Origin: Bacillus andreraoultii
GTDB lineage: Bacteria > Bacillota > Bacilli > Bacillales > Caldibacillaceae
DNA: 64,000 nt
Reading direction: 5' to 3'
Assembly: GCF_001244735.1 (NCBI RefSeq)
Contig: NZ_LN868935.1
Coordinates: 516,005-580,004, forward strand
How positions within the stretch are numbered: the stretch's first letter is position 1; every line of letters begins with the position of its first letter. The position numbers and the translations under genes are program-made. Of this stretch, positions 1 through 8,635 are shown one piece after another. The notes below the pieces were generated by a model. It made no database searches. It was not told the origin of the DNA and was given only the letters and a program-made list of their open reading frames with translations.

Positions 1-5
1 TGAGA

Positions 6-35
6 GGACAGGATGAATGTCATTTGAACCTGTCC
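6..35. other. Hairpin at the window edge
   Basis: Seven-base arms GGACAGG (6-12) and CCTGTCC (29-35) can pair around a 16-base loop. No T run follows on either strand that would make a clear terminator, and the gene it might belong to lies outside the window. Confidence 0.35.
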
Positions 36-131
36 GTTCTCGGAAACATATCCACTGCGTTTTTGGTGCTATCGGTAGACGGGAACATATCCACTATATT
101 CGCATTAAAAGAATAATGTATAGATAGAGAC

Positions 132-776
132 CTACAACATTCCCCAAAATAAGTTGATTTGAGCGGTGAGGAAATAGAGAATCAATCCTATAGTCACCAC
201 CTTGATTATTTGTTTTGGAGACTGATATAAAACAAAAATTGTGGCTATCCAAAGTAACAATTCCAAATTATTTCTAATATCAAAATACCAAAACCCAAAT
301 ACAAAAGCCTGTCTTGAAATAAACATAAAAATTATAGATGAAAGAGAAATAGCAATTATACCTTTCCCTTTTGCATACCAACACATAAAAGCCATAAATG
401 GTGAAATACAAGTCATTATAATCCAAATTATCATATATGATCTAGGAAAAAAGCCAGCTACCAAAACTGTGTATAAATAATAGCTACCTACCATACCCAC
501 AAAAAACAAAAATACATTTATGGCAGACCTGACAGGTGATTTGCTATATACAGATATTAACACCGCAAGGAAAATCCAAACCCCCATACGAGAAAAGAAG
601 TTTCTTAAATCTAACACTTCTAGAAAATAGGGTAATGAATTACTTAGGGTTGTTTCAAGCATCTTGGAAACTAGGCCTAAAATAACCCCCGCGATAAACA
701 TTAAAGTTGAATATAAAAATTTTCTTGATAGCGATATACTAATTGGTCTTCGAATTTCATTTAAGAAATCTTTCAT
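132..776 (-). CDS. Unknown integral membrane protein
   Basis: A 214-residue protein that I do not recognise. It has a short charged N-terminus (about residues 1-15) followed by roughly six hydrophobic stretches of membrane-spanning length, so it is almost certainly an integral membrane protein of the cytoplasmic membrane. I start it at the ATG at 776 because AGGAGAG lies 7 bases upstream; a longer reading to 815 has no comparable ribosome binding site. It stands alone, about 150 bases from its nearest neighbour, at the edge of the accessory region. No catalytic motif is visible. Confidence 0.6.
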   Translation of the reverse strand: MKDFLNEIRRPISISLSRKFLYSTLMFIAGVILGLVSKMLETTLSNSLPYFLEVLDLRNFFSRMGVWIFLAVLISVYSKSPVRSAINVFLFFVGMVGSYYLYTVLVAGFFPRSYMIIWIIMTCISPFMAFMCWYAKGKGIIAISLSSIIFMFISRQAFVFGFWYFDIRNNLELLLWIATIFVLYQSPKQIIKVVTIGLILYFLTAQINLFWGML

Positions 777-922
777 TTGTTCTCTCCTGAAAAAATCTTT
801 ATTCATATTTTTCAATTAAACCACGGCATAAGATGTAAATACTTCGCTTTACAAATAAGAATTTATGCCTAGTCTGAATAATAATTGTGCCCAATTACAC
901 CACCTAAATAGGTTAGGTATAT

Positions 923-1504
923 TTAGCACTTGCGCCTTTTCATATCCTCTTCATAGGCAGCCAAAATTCTCTGATATTCTTTTGGGTCATCATTCTCACA
1001 GTCCAGTTTTATCACCCGATCGGCAATAGGTTCTAAAGAATCTGGATTGTACCAAGGCTCCTTAATTGTAAGATATGTGATTTTTTTGGTTTTTTGACGT
1101 TTAGCCATTTCTTTTAACATCTGAATTTCTTTTTCATTTTTTGTTACACTTTGAATCGGCCATATAATCATAAAGTCAAACGCATAATCATCGTATTTTT
1201 CACTATTGCTTTTAGTGGTTAAATTATCAAAGAAAATTGTTAGATTTGATAATTTCATTCCTTGTCCATATTTCTTCGGTACGTTAACCTTATAGAGTTC
1301 CGCCCAACGGAAGAAGTTCTCCATTCCATCTTTTGATGTATGAATTAGATTAATCAGCCCTTTCAAATTCCCTTGGGCATTTAAGGCTTTAAGAAGAGCC
1401 TGATGCTTTTCCTTGTCAGCAATACCTCGTAGCAATAATGTTTTTTCTGTTTCATTATTCATGAAATCTATAATCTGATCATATGCATTTTTTACGTCGG
1501 ACAT
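923..1504 (-). CDS. Hypothetical soluble protein
   Basis: A 193-residue protein without signal peptide or membrane segment. AAGGGG sits upstream of the ATG, so translation is plausible. The sequence is charged and helix-rich, with a basic C-terminus. I do not recognise the family. It is the last of a tight minus-strand group (32 bases after the 96-residue ORF), and the group includes fragments that look like defence or helicase genes, so a role in a damaged defence locus is possible; that is inference from position only. Confidence 0.5.
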   Translation of the reverse strand: MSDVKNAYDQIIDFMNNETEKTLLLRGIADKEKHQALLKALNAQGNLKGLINLIHTSKDGMENFFRWAELYKVNVPKKYGQGMKLSNLTIFFDNLTTKSNSEKYDDYAFDFMIIWPIQSVTKNEKEIQMLKEMAKRQKTKKITYLTIKEPWYNPDSLEPIADRVIKLDCENDDPKEYQRILAAYEEDMKRRKC

Positions 1505-1536
1505 ATTTTATCCACCCCTTCACTAATAAAAAATCA

Positions 1537-1827
1537 CTATTGGTTTTTTGAATATACCCAAAATAAAATACTATCTGTTAATCTCAAACAAAACAGCGCG
1601 TCTTCAACTGTTGGCAATTCAATAGTATTCTCGTTCCTATGGGTCCCGTAATCAGACATCATAGAGTAAATCATATAAATTGTTTTTGTCTTTGTCAGCT
1701 TTCCCTCTTTATTTTCATTGAAAAAATCTGCTAAATCTTCTTTTTTCAGATCTGACTTAAGGGCCCTATCTAAGTCAGCGACTGATGCAGTTGCACTGTC
1801 TCCACTAGTGTTAAAGACACCCCTCAT
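1537..1827 (-). CDS. Hypothetical protein, possible C-terminal remnant
   Basis: A 96-residue reading frame overlapping the end of the preceding fragment by 17 bases in another frame. It has no convincing ribosome binding site, which suggests it is the 3' part of a longer, frameshifted gene. The last 50 residues contain a Ser-Asp-Tyr-Gly-Thr-His-Arg-Asn stretch followed by an acidic segment and a hydrophobic helix. This arrangement is reminiscent of the C-terminal helical domain of abortive-infection (Abi_C-like) proteins, but the likeness is weak. Treat as a probable gene fragment of unknown function. Confidence 0.4.
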   Translation of the reverse strand: MRGVFNTSGDSATASVADLDRALKSDLKKEDLADFFNENKEGKLTKTKTIYMIYSMMSDYGTHRNENTIELPTVEDALFCLRLTDSILFWVYSKNQ

Positions 1828-2261
1828 CCACTTTGCGAAATTTGTTTTCTATTTCCATGAATTTCTTTGGAAGTTCACCGTTAGCCCGAACATATCCACT
1901 CATCGTAAGAAAAAACTCTTCTTCAACAAAATTTAATTCTTTATCAAAGTACAAACAAAATGTGAATTTATCAGAATTGCTTGTCTCTTCGTCAGTCGCT
2001 GGAATATTATATTTTTTCCTTAGAATATCAATTACTTCTTGGAAGTTAAAAATGTTGAAATACAACACTAATCCTGATTTCTCAAAATCCTTCTCTGAAC
2101 TTTTTTGTAGTTGTTCATTTAGAAACTCTAAAAAGAAATTAAACCAATCATTTGGCTTTGTAGTCAATGTGTTTAATTTTTCATCCTTTTTATCTATAGA
2201 ACCTTCGGACAATTGCTCTATCGTTTATCCAAGCATTTAAAATATCTTCTTTTTTATTCAT
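1811..2261 (-). pseudogene. Frameshifted N-terminus of a helicase-like protein
   Basis: An ATG at 2261 with an upstream GGGGAAGAG opens a frame that stops after 23 codons. A one-base shift near 2225-2235 joins it to a 133-residue frame ending at 1811. The joined product, with an EDILNAWI start, an EQLSEGSIDKKDEK segment and a later FFLTMSGYVR motif, resembles the N-terminus of large superfamily-1 helicase (AAA-11 type) proteins as I remember them. Those are usually over 1000 residues, so nearly all of the gene, including its ATPase motifs, is gone. The family call is from memory and moderate. Confidence 0.45.
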
Positions 2262-2303
2262 GATTTTTTTCTCTTCCCCACTTACAGTACATGATTTTAT
2301 CTA

Positions 2304-2632
2304 TTAGAAATTGATTTTCGCTAATTTGCGATTTATCTCTGCTTTATAAAAATACTCTGTATCAAACTTTCTACCACCGGTGTCCTTTTTTGCCCATGAA
2401 AGTATTTCATCATATGCTACATGATTTGGATCATTGATGATATTTAAAAGCTCTTTGTAACCACCTTCACCGTCAATATCTTCAGGCGGACGATAGTGTT
2501 TACCATGCATACATATTGGATGTTTCAGTTCTTCATCGAAACCCCCAACTTTCCTCAACAATAATACAATTTCATGTATACATGAATCCAAAAATCATAC
2601 TCGTATAAAAACTGATTGTACTCTTTTTTATC
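2304..2632 (-). pseudogene. pRiA4b ORF-3-like protein fragment
   Basis: The last 95 codons carry the hallmarks of the plasmid pRiA4b ORF-3 family: a Pro-x-Cys-x-x-Gly run, the PPEDIDGEGGY block, a nearby W, and an N-x-x-L ending. The expected upstream YDFGDSW-HEI core is present but split between two frames by a one-base change in a T run near 2590-2598. Nothing before about 2632 continues the frame, so the N-terminal part is missing. These proteins often accompany mobile elements; their biochemical function is unknown. Clearly a broken gene. Confidence 0.65.
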
Positions 2633-2943
2633 AATTATTCATCTTTTCTTTACAGATTCTTCTTTTTTCTGTTTCCCCTTCTCTTACCTTTTCCTTATCC
2701 GTGTAATGAACCTTCTTTCATTCTAGCTAAAATTTAGTTTCACTACGAAACTCATATTTTTACTTTTATCCTATTATCAATAGTATTTTTGACTATAAGG
2801 TGCTGTGAGTTGTAAACATAAAATAACTTCTACCTCTTATGGAGGGGATTATTTTACGTTTAGTTTAATCTACATTTTAAAATTACTATTTTTTGGAGTA
2901 AAATATTTCATTTCAAACTGTGAATAGTTATGTACAACCAAGT
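2633..2943. other. AT-rich spacer, nothing recognised
   Basis: About 310 bases without a credible reading frame. A short palindromic patch (ATAAAATAACTTC and the ATTATTTTACG region, about 2818-2856) could fold, but there is no clear terminator or promoter. Confidence 0.4.
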
Positions 2944-3105
2944 TTATTGACTTATTAAAATCCCCTTCTGTTTTCCTTTATAGGTCACATCAAAGGCTCC
3001 AAACTCTATGAGCTTATTAGCTTCATTTGTTCTTTCTGTTTCCTCTCGAATTAATTTAATATCTTTTTGAGTCAATCCAATATCTAAAATAGAGATTGAT
3101 GGCAT
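2944..3105 (-). CDS. Small hypothetical protein after the nucleotidyltransferase
   Basis: A 53-residue frame from the ATG at 3105, with GGGGATGT upstream. A longer version would start with TTG at 3129, overlapping the TGA of the upstream nucleotidyltransferase gene. Either way it lies directly downstream and is probably co-transcribed. The product is charged, with one helical segment and no recognised motif. Its tight coupling to a stand-alone nucleotidyltransferase invites the idea of a partner protein, but no sequence feature proves it, and it could also be the remnant of a longer gene. Confidence 0.4.
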   Translation of the reverse strand: MPSISILDIGLTQKDIKLIREETERTNEANKLIEFGAFDVTYKGKQKGILISQ

Positions 3106-3125
3106 ATTATCTACATCCCCATATT

Positions 3126-3959
3126 TCAAAAGTTATTTGTTACCGATGCTATTTGTTTCACTTCATTATAAAGCTTATCGGTCATATCGTAACATTCAAT
3201 AAGGGAAAGACCGAGTACTTCAAAAATACGATTAACCTTTTTGGCATATTTTTCTGGCTTATGTTCAAAAGTTTCAAGCAGTTTGATAGCTTTCTTTTCG
3301 TTTATACAATAAGCATTATTACATGCAAATAATACTTGATTTAAACATGAAACTATACGAAAAACATGGCCAGCAATATAATATTTATCATCTGTTCCTG
3401 CATTTGCTTTTACAAACATTAAAGAGAACTCAGCTTCAAACATAAAGAAGTTTATCAAGCTCTTCTTTAGAGCAGTAGGATAAGTTTCTGCTTTTTTCTT
3501 CATTTCATTAAATATGCTATTTTTATTATAAAGTACTTTGCTGATTGCCAATTCTCCACGATACATGGCGCTAATATATCCATGGGGATGCCCCGTCTGA
3601 TAATTGGTCGTAACAATTCCTTGCTCTGTATCTTTCATTATTTGTTCCACCCGTTTTATATCACGTAAAATCAAGTCAACATGATACCCGTTTATGACTA
3701 ACCACCCACCGCCATTAACCCAATCACCCCACGATCCGGGAGGTACAACAAGGTTGCTTCTATGCTCATCATCCAACTCTGTAGCAAGTTGATTAATAGC
3801 ATTCAGGTCAAATGATTCTGAATTGTAATAGATTCCGAAATCTATATCAGAATCCGCTGTATGAGTCCCTCTTGCACGTGAGCCTCCCAATACAATACCT
3901 TCTATGCAAGGCAAAGAAGATAATTTTTCTGTCACTGATTGAATAATATTATCTATCAT
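3126..3959 (-). CDS. Nucleotidyltransferase-fold protein
   Basis: A 277-residue protein whose first 60 residues contain the signature of the polymerase-beta-like nucleotidyltransferase fold: Gly-Gly-Ser-Arg-Ala-Arg-Gly (25-31) and Asp-Ser-Asp-Ile-Asp (36-40), which supplies two metal-binding acidic residues. A third acidic residue is plausible in the VDLILRD stretch near residue 100. The rest is helical. Relatives transfer nucleotides to antibiotics, proteins or tRNA; the substrate cannot be told from sequence. GAAAGGAG lies 9 bases before the ATG. The gene looks intact, unlike most of its neighbours. Confidence 0.75.
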   Translation of the reverse strand: MIDNIIQSVTEKLSSLPCIEGIVLGGSRARGTHTADSDIDFGIYYNSESFDLNAINQLATELDDEHRSNLVVPPGSWGDWVNGGGWLVINGYHVDLILRDIKRVEQIMKDTEQGIVTTNYQTGHPHGYISAMYRGELAISKVLYNKNSIFNEMKKKAETYPTALKKSLINFFMFEAEFSLMFVKANAGTDDKYYIAGHVFRIVSCLNQVLFACNNAYCINEKKAIKLLETFEHKPEKYAKKVNRIFEVLGLSLIECYDMTDKLYNEVKQIASVTNNF

Positions 3960-4139
3960 ACTGAATTACTCCTTTCAATATCAAAAGCTATATCTCATAC
4001 CGAGATATGCCTTTTTTGCAATATGTTCCCTATGCTTTACGTATATTTCTATGGAAAGGGAACCTACTTAGCGTTTAGATAAAATCCATAATCTCTTTCA
4101 CTGGCCCACTTACAATCTATCATACGAAAAGTAAAATAA

Positions 4140-4829
4140 TTATCGGACTAAGTTTAATTTCTTATCTTTGATTTCATAAATCACATCAGCCACATGATCA
4201 AGTAACCGTTTGTCATGGGTAATAAACACTATCGTTCCAGCATACTCCTTCATTAGTATTTCCAAGGCCTCTAAGCTTGGTATGTCAAGGAAGTTGCTCG
4301 GTTCATCCATTAGTAGGATGTTATATCTACCCATAAGCATTTTAGCTAGCAACAATTTAATAATTTCTCCGCCACTTAAAACAGATGAGCTTTTTCCATT
4401 ATCGTTTTGTTTAAGCCCCATTGATGCTAGCACTGAACGAATTTCTGAGACACTATAATCACAATCCTCCTGCATAAACTCCAGGACTTTCTGATTGCTG
4501 TTGTACTTGTAACGATTTTGTGCAAAATATCCTATTTTTGCCTTAGGTGAAATAGAAATTCCATCTTCATGGTTTAAGATCATCTGGATTAAAGTTGTTT
4601 TCCCTGTTCCATTACCACCGATAATTTCAACCTTTGCTCCTAGCAGAATTTGAAAAGATGCATTTTCAAACAATACCTTATCTCCAAATATTTTATTAAT
4701 TTCCGTACCGACAATAGGATATGGATTGTGAAGCTCCAATGCTTTACTTTGCGGTCAATGCATTCCTCCATACTTAACATGGATTCACCGCCTTTCATAT
4801 ATGTTTTTGGAATATCAATCCCACAGAAC
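4140..4829 (-). pseudogene. Truncated ABC-F ATPase (ribosome-protection type)
   Basis: The 199-codon open part encodes one complete nucleotide-binding domain: Walker A GGNGTGKT, the signature LSGGE, Walker [13 protein letters not shown] and a switch His in ITHDK. ABC-F proteins have two such domains joined by a linker; only the second is here. The linker side continues upstream in a shifted frame (about 4740-4829, ending ...CIDRKVK), so a one-base change separates them, and the first domain is gone. The second-domain start resembles the Vga/Msr/Lsa antibiotic-resistance group. It would not make a working protein. Confidence 0.7.
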
Positions 4830-4893
4830 CATAGTTACTGTATCTTCCGCATCTCGGGCAAGACAAGGATGCTAATAGCTCAATCTCCTTTAA
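4797..4893 (-). other. Small zinc-ribbon-like fragment
   Basis: A short frame overlapping the linker part of the ABC-F wreck in another frame carries a CPRCGRYSNYGS stretch, that is a CxxC knuckle. There is only one Cys pair and no clear start codon. It may be the end of a small mobile-element protein, or chance. Confidence 0.25.
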
Positions 4894-4906
4894 AAGTTAA
4901 ACCTTT

Positions 4907-5113
4907 TTATATTTTTGCTGATTTGATGAAGTCAATAGCCTTTAGATTACCATTCAATTTGCTAACCCGGTTAAGAGCAATAGCCGATCTTTTCTTGGTA
5001 TTCTGTTCCACACATACCCCTTAAATAGACCCTTGATTAAAAAGACTTCACCTTCATTGCAGTTTTTCAGTTTCTTTGATAGCTTCTTCTAATAGCTCGT
5101 TAACATCACTCAT
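4907..5113 (-). pseudogene. DUF1413-like small protein, frameshifted
   Basis: AAGGAGA precedes an ATG at 5113. The frame closes after 19 codons (ends at LQ) but continues one base later with EGEVFLIKGLFKGYVWNRIP, then RKDRLLL, which matches the core of DUF1413-type small proteins often annotated as single-stranded DNA-binding. A second shift near 4980 is needed to reach the last reading frame, which ends at 4907. Two frameshifts in about 200 bases mark it as dead. Such genes are usual cargo of plasmids and conjugative elements, in line with the surrounding wreckage. Confidence 0.5.
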
Positions 5114-5233
5114 GTTGTGCTCTCCTTAAATACTAATACAATTACAGATTGTATATACAAATCAAATACGTTTAATCTTTTTGTTAACAACTGTAAACTA
5201 TTGTAAATATACTGGCTTTATAAAGCGGTTGTG

Positions 5234-5845
5234 CTACTCCCCTAAGTTCGCCCGTCCCATGATTTCCTGGACTATCGATGTTTTGGCATCAGCGTAGTTC
5301 TGAACATGGCTCCATTTCTTCTTTGCTAAGTCTTGCTTGACTTTTGCATATTTTTCCCTGTCTGCTTCATTAGACCGCAACCAATCTCGAAAGTGTAACA
5401 TTCTATCAATCTCAGATGTGCCTGAACTAAACACATGCAAGTTGATATCAGTATCAGGCCCTTTGAACAGACGATGCTCGAACCAATCTGGCTCTCGAAC
5501 CCGTAGTATGTAACCAGCTGCCTCCAAAGCCGGGACATAGGAAGGCTCGTCAGCAGAGTCCTTCACAACCATCAGCATGTCTATAATTGGCTTTGCGCAC
5601 AGCCCCGGTACTGAGGTTGAGCCCACGTGCTCCAACTGTATTATTTTGTCTCCCAGTATTGAACGAACCCGACTAGCTTCCCGTTCAAATAGTTCTGACC
5701 AATGTGGATCATACTCAGTTAGGGTGATAGGAGCATTATGTGGTTTCAACTTATCAACAGTGATCTTCTGAAGATCTTCATCACTCGTATACTGGTTTTC
5801 TGTTTCTATTATTGCTCTATCTGACCATTTATTTATGTCACTCAT
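5234..5845 (-). CDS. GrpB family (UPF0157) protein
   Basis: A 203-residue protein with the GrpB signature: LEHVGSTSVPGL, then AKPIIDMLM, and a later W-x-x-H-x-x-F segment followed by NLHVF. The family has a nucleotidyltransferase-like fold and is often fused to or next to dephospho-CoA kinase or acetyltransferases, but its reaction is not established. I start at the ATG at 5845, which has AAGGAG 8 bases upstream; a GTG three codons earlier is less well placed. The N-terminal 35 residues are extra compared with the core domain. Monocistronic, between two wrecked genes, apparently intact. Confidence 0.8.
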   Translation of the reverse strand: MSDINKWSDRAIIETENQYTSDEDLQKITVDKLKPHNAPITLTEYDPHWSELFEREASRVRSILGDKIIQLEHVGSTSVPGLCAKPIIDMLMVVKDSADEPSYVPALEAAGYILRVREPDWFEHRLFKGPDTDINLHVFSSGTSEIDRMLHFRDWLRSNEADREKYAKVKQDLAKKKWSHVQNYADAKTSIVQEIMGRANLGE

Positions 5846-5990
5846 ATTGTCCACTCCTTATAATAACAATATCAACAACATTGTTAATGATATTATATAT
5901 ACATTACCAACTTAGTAGATTTGCAAAAGAAAAAAACCGACAACCAAGAGCATGCATCTCCTGATTGACGGTAGGTCACGAAGGGTGTGT

Positions 5991-6285
5991 TCATAAATCT
6001 ATTTCAACAACTGATTTGAATTCAACGGTGAGTTTATTATTAAATACTGTAACTTTTTCAATAAGCCGTCTTACTAACTACTAACTATATTCCTCGAACT
6101 CGCAGGATTGTTCATTCAGGGAAATCAGCCATTTCAGCGATTTGTTGCCTTTTTCCTTCTCGCTCTGCATTTTCAACCAGTGAATTTTGCTTCAATTCAC
6201 GGAGGTGGTATATTTCATTAGCCACATCTTCATAGTCATTTTTAGACTTTGCTTGTATAAGAAGCTGTTGCTGTAATTAATTTTA
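5991..6285 (-). pseudogene. C-terminal remnant of a large serine recombinase
   Basis: Two frames joined by a shift near 6085-6110 give a helical, Gln/Glu-rich stretch followed by the segment RRLIEKVTVF and LTVEFKS...VEIDL, which is the typical end of serine site-specific recombinases (resolvase/Pin superfamily, large type). Catalytic and zinc-ribbon domains are absent. It shows that an integrative or conjugative element, or a prophage, once occupied this place. Confidence 0.6.
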
Positions 6286-6546
6286 GGCTAAAATTCCATC
6301 CAAAAATACACCCTCGATATATTTCCATAAACACACATCAAAGGTTAAATTCGAGTTGTTAGATTTACTTTAATTTTTTGAAACCTAGCATTTATAAGGT
6401 TTTCCCGTCTTTACTTTCTTGTTATCAACACCACACACTACATGGACGAGTTGATAGAATTGATGTATTTTCGATTTTCAGCAAGATGGTCGTATGCGGA
6501 AACATATCGACTAATTGTACGTTCATGGAAACAAGTCAATTCCATT

Positions 6547-6755
6547 TTAATAATCATAAGTAAGATTCTTTATTTTTTTACATAAAACATTTAATACTAA
6601 TTCTTCAGGAAAGTACCTTTTAATCATTTCATCTGTTGTAGTTCCTTGCGGGCACACGATATGACGGGAATATATTTCCGCCCCGTCTTCTAACTCATCT
6701 ATGATTTCAAAGCAATCTAACAATTTTACATATTGCCAATGAACCGTTTCTTTAT
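6547..6755 (-). pseudogene. 3' half of a DUF4288-like gene split by an IS
   Basis: On the minus strand this reads ETVHWQYVKLLDCFEIID, then DGAEIYSRH and on to a TAA at 6547. The pattern W-x-[FY]-V, D-x-F-E-I and DG-x-E-[IV]-YSR is that of DUF4288 proteins. The frame begins at the IS1380 junction and continues exactly, in frame, the half found at 8420-8635 once the element and one TTTAT duplicate are removed. No function is known for the family. Confidence 0.6.
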
Positions 6756-8419
6756 CCTGAATTATTCACAGAAATTCAGAAACTTATTATAACTTATGGA
6801 TTACCAAGCCTTTTCGGCTTTATTGTAATTCATTAAAAAAATGAAAAAAGAATCCATTTCTGTTAAAGTTAAAGTAACCAAAACAAAAACCAAACAGAAA
6901 GGACTCTTTATATGGTTACTTTAACGCAAAAAACACTTGATTTCAATCATAAAATTAAATTGTCAAATGATGGAGGTTCTCTTTCCTCCGATACAGGTGA
7001 GTTTCTTTTTAGAGAATTCGATGAAAAAATTGGTTTTTCAAAGACTTTAGTTAAGTACTTGAGACTTAACGATTCAAGGAAATATTATCTTCATTCAAAT
7101 GAAAACTTGTTACGTCAAAAAGTCTATCAAATCATTGCCGGGTATGCGGAAGATGATGCGGCTGATCAGTTGACTCATGATCCTGTGTTTAAGGAAATCA
7201 TTGAAACTCCAACACTTGCTTCCCAGCCCAGTTTGTCTCGCTTTTATACACGATTTGATAAAGATTCAATTGAACAATTAAATCTGGCTAACCAAGAAAT
7301 GCTTGATAAGATTCATTGTTTTCGACAATCGAAAGAGTTATTTATCGACTTGGATTCGACTCATTCGGATACATATGGGGACCAAGAATCTTCGTCATAT
7401 AATACTCATTATGGCACGATGGGTTTTCATCCATTAGTCGCCTTTGATGGTGCGACTGGTGACTTTTTGAAAGCACAACTCCGTCCCGGAAATGTTTATA
7501 CATCAAATGGTGTGGTGGAATTTATTCGGCCTCTCATTAAACATTATAACGAAATGTTTCCGGAAACTACCCTGTTTCTTCGTGGAGATAGTGGGTTTGC
7601 TGTTCCGGGATTATACGATCTGTGTGAAGAAGAATCTGTTTTGTATATTATTCGGTTGAAATCGAATTCACAACTACAAAGTTTAGCGAAGGAATACCAT
7701 CCTTCTTCCGCACCTTTAGATGTTTCCAAGACGGAAACCTATTATGAAGAAACGATTTACCAAGCAAAATCATGGTCAAAACCAAGAAGGGTGATTATTC
7801 AATCGGTACGTCCTGCAGGTGAGCTGTTCTTTACCCATTCCTTTTTTGTTACTAACTTTGAATTAGCTTTTCCTCAAGATATCGTCCGAGCTTATCAAAA
7901 AAGAGGGACGATGGAAAACTATATCAAAGAAGCAAAAAATGGCTTTTACTTTGATCATATGAATAGCCACGCTTTTCTAGTGAACGAAGTAAAAATGATG
8001 TTAACACTTCTTGCATATAATTTGACCAATTGGTTACGAACTCTTTGTTTTCCGGAAGGTCAAAAAACTATGCAAATTGATACGATACGTACTCGGTTAA
8101 TTAAAGCGGCAAGTAAAGTCGTGAAATCAGGCAGATCCCTTTACTTCAAACTATCATCGAGTTTTGTGTATCAAAATTTCTTTTGGGATGTACTGAATCG
8201 AATTCAAAAACTACAATTGGAATGACCAATAGAATACTTCTCATAACTGAAAAAAATAAATTTTTCAGTCAAGGGGGAAGTATGCCCAAAATACCAGAGT
8301 TGTTCTATTGAAAATTCAGTTATTTTATGAATTGGCTACGGTTCTTAATTAAATACCGTTATGTTCAACTAATTTAACAAATTTTATCAAATGGGATTTG
8401 TAGCTATGAATATTTCAGG
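6756..8419 (+). mobile_element. IS1380-family insertion sequence, complete
   Basis: The ends are imperfect inverted repeats: left CCTGAATTATTCACAG from 6756; right end, read inward, CCTGAAATATTCATAG from 8419; 14 of 16 bases match. TTTAT flanks the element on both sides (6751-6755 and 8420-8424) as a 5-bp target duplication. The length of 1664 bp and the CCT-type termini suit IS1380. It carries one transposase gene. A small hairpin AAGCC-ttttc-GGCTT (about 6810-6825) before the gene may block outside transcription, and a 9-bp-arm hairpin follows the gene (8246-8269). Insertion looks recent enough to keep the duplication. Confidence 0.85.
6912..8225 (+). CDS. IS1380-family transposase
   Basis: A 437-residue DDE transposase. 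Candidate catalytic residues are Asp148 in the FIDLDSTHSD stretch, Asp226 in LRGDSGFA, and a Glu in MENYIKEAKNGF (335 or 340); the motif after the second Asp and the ENYIKE-K-GF block are typical of IS1380. The N-terminus (LSSDTGEFL) and the LSRFYTRF stretch also fit the family. AGAAAGGA lies before the ATG. The reading frame is uninterrupted, so the element may still be active. Confidence 0.9.
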   Translation: MVTLTQKTLDFNHKIKLSNDGGSLSSDTGEFLFREFDEKIGFSKTLVKYLRLNDSRKYYLHSNENLLRQKVYQIIAGYAEDDAADQLTHDPVFKEIIETPTLASQPSLSRFYTRFDKDSIEQLNLANQEMLDKIHCFRQSKELFIDLDSTHSDTYGDQESSSYNTHYGTMGFHPLVAFDGATGDFLKAQLRPGNVYTSNGVVEFIRPLIKHYNEMFPETTLFLRGDSGFAVPGLYDLCEEESVLYIIRLKSNSQLQSLAKEYHPSSAPLDVSKTETYYEETIYQAKSWSKPRRVIIQSVRPAGELFFTHSFFVTNFELAFPQDIVRAYQKRGTMENYIKEAKNGFYFDHMNSHAFLVNEVKMMLTLLAYNLTNWLRTLCFPEGQKTMQIDTIRTRLIKAASKVVKSGRSLYFKLSSSFVYQNFFWDVLNRIQKLQLE

Positions 8420-8635
8420 TTTATAAATATTTTCATAAGAGTGTTCGTTTTTATTGCCTAGGTTATGTCCGATTAATTGAGCGCTTTCCTGATTCTTTGC
8501 TTTAATAAGGAAGTGCCTTTCTTCGAATATTTCTACTTTCTCTTCTTCCAATCTTTCGTGATCATCAGTCACTTTTTGGCCATTTAACTTGACAGATTTT
8601 TACAACAAATTCACAACAAACCATTTACTTTCCAA
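8420..8635 (-). pseudogene. 5' half of the DUF4288-like gene
   Basis: AGGAGGT lies upstream of a TTG at 8635 that opens ESKWFVVNLL, followed by a TAA at codon 12 (8600-8602). The same frame then continues KSVKLNGQKVTDDHE..., EERHFLIKAKN, and HSYENIYK to the IS junction. Comparison with the family suggests a Tyr codon was lost to the TAA. So besides the IS, the gene has a nonsense change. Rejoined with 6547-6755 it would encode about 139 residues. Confidence 0.55.

Noticed and set aside
241-480. Plus-strand frame of 79 codons
   Set aside because: Opposite strand of the membrane-protein gene at 132-776, without a binding site and with AT-rich, low-complexity composition.
7544-7729. Minus-strand frame inside the IS1380 transposase
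   Set aside because: A shadow of the transposase gene with no binding site or family.
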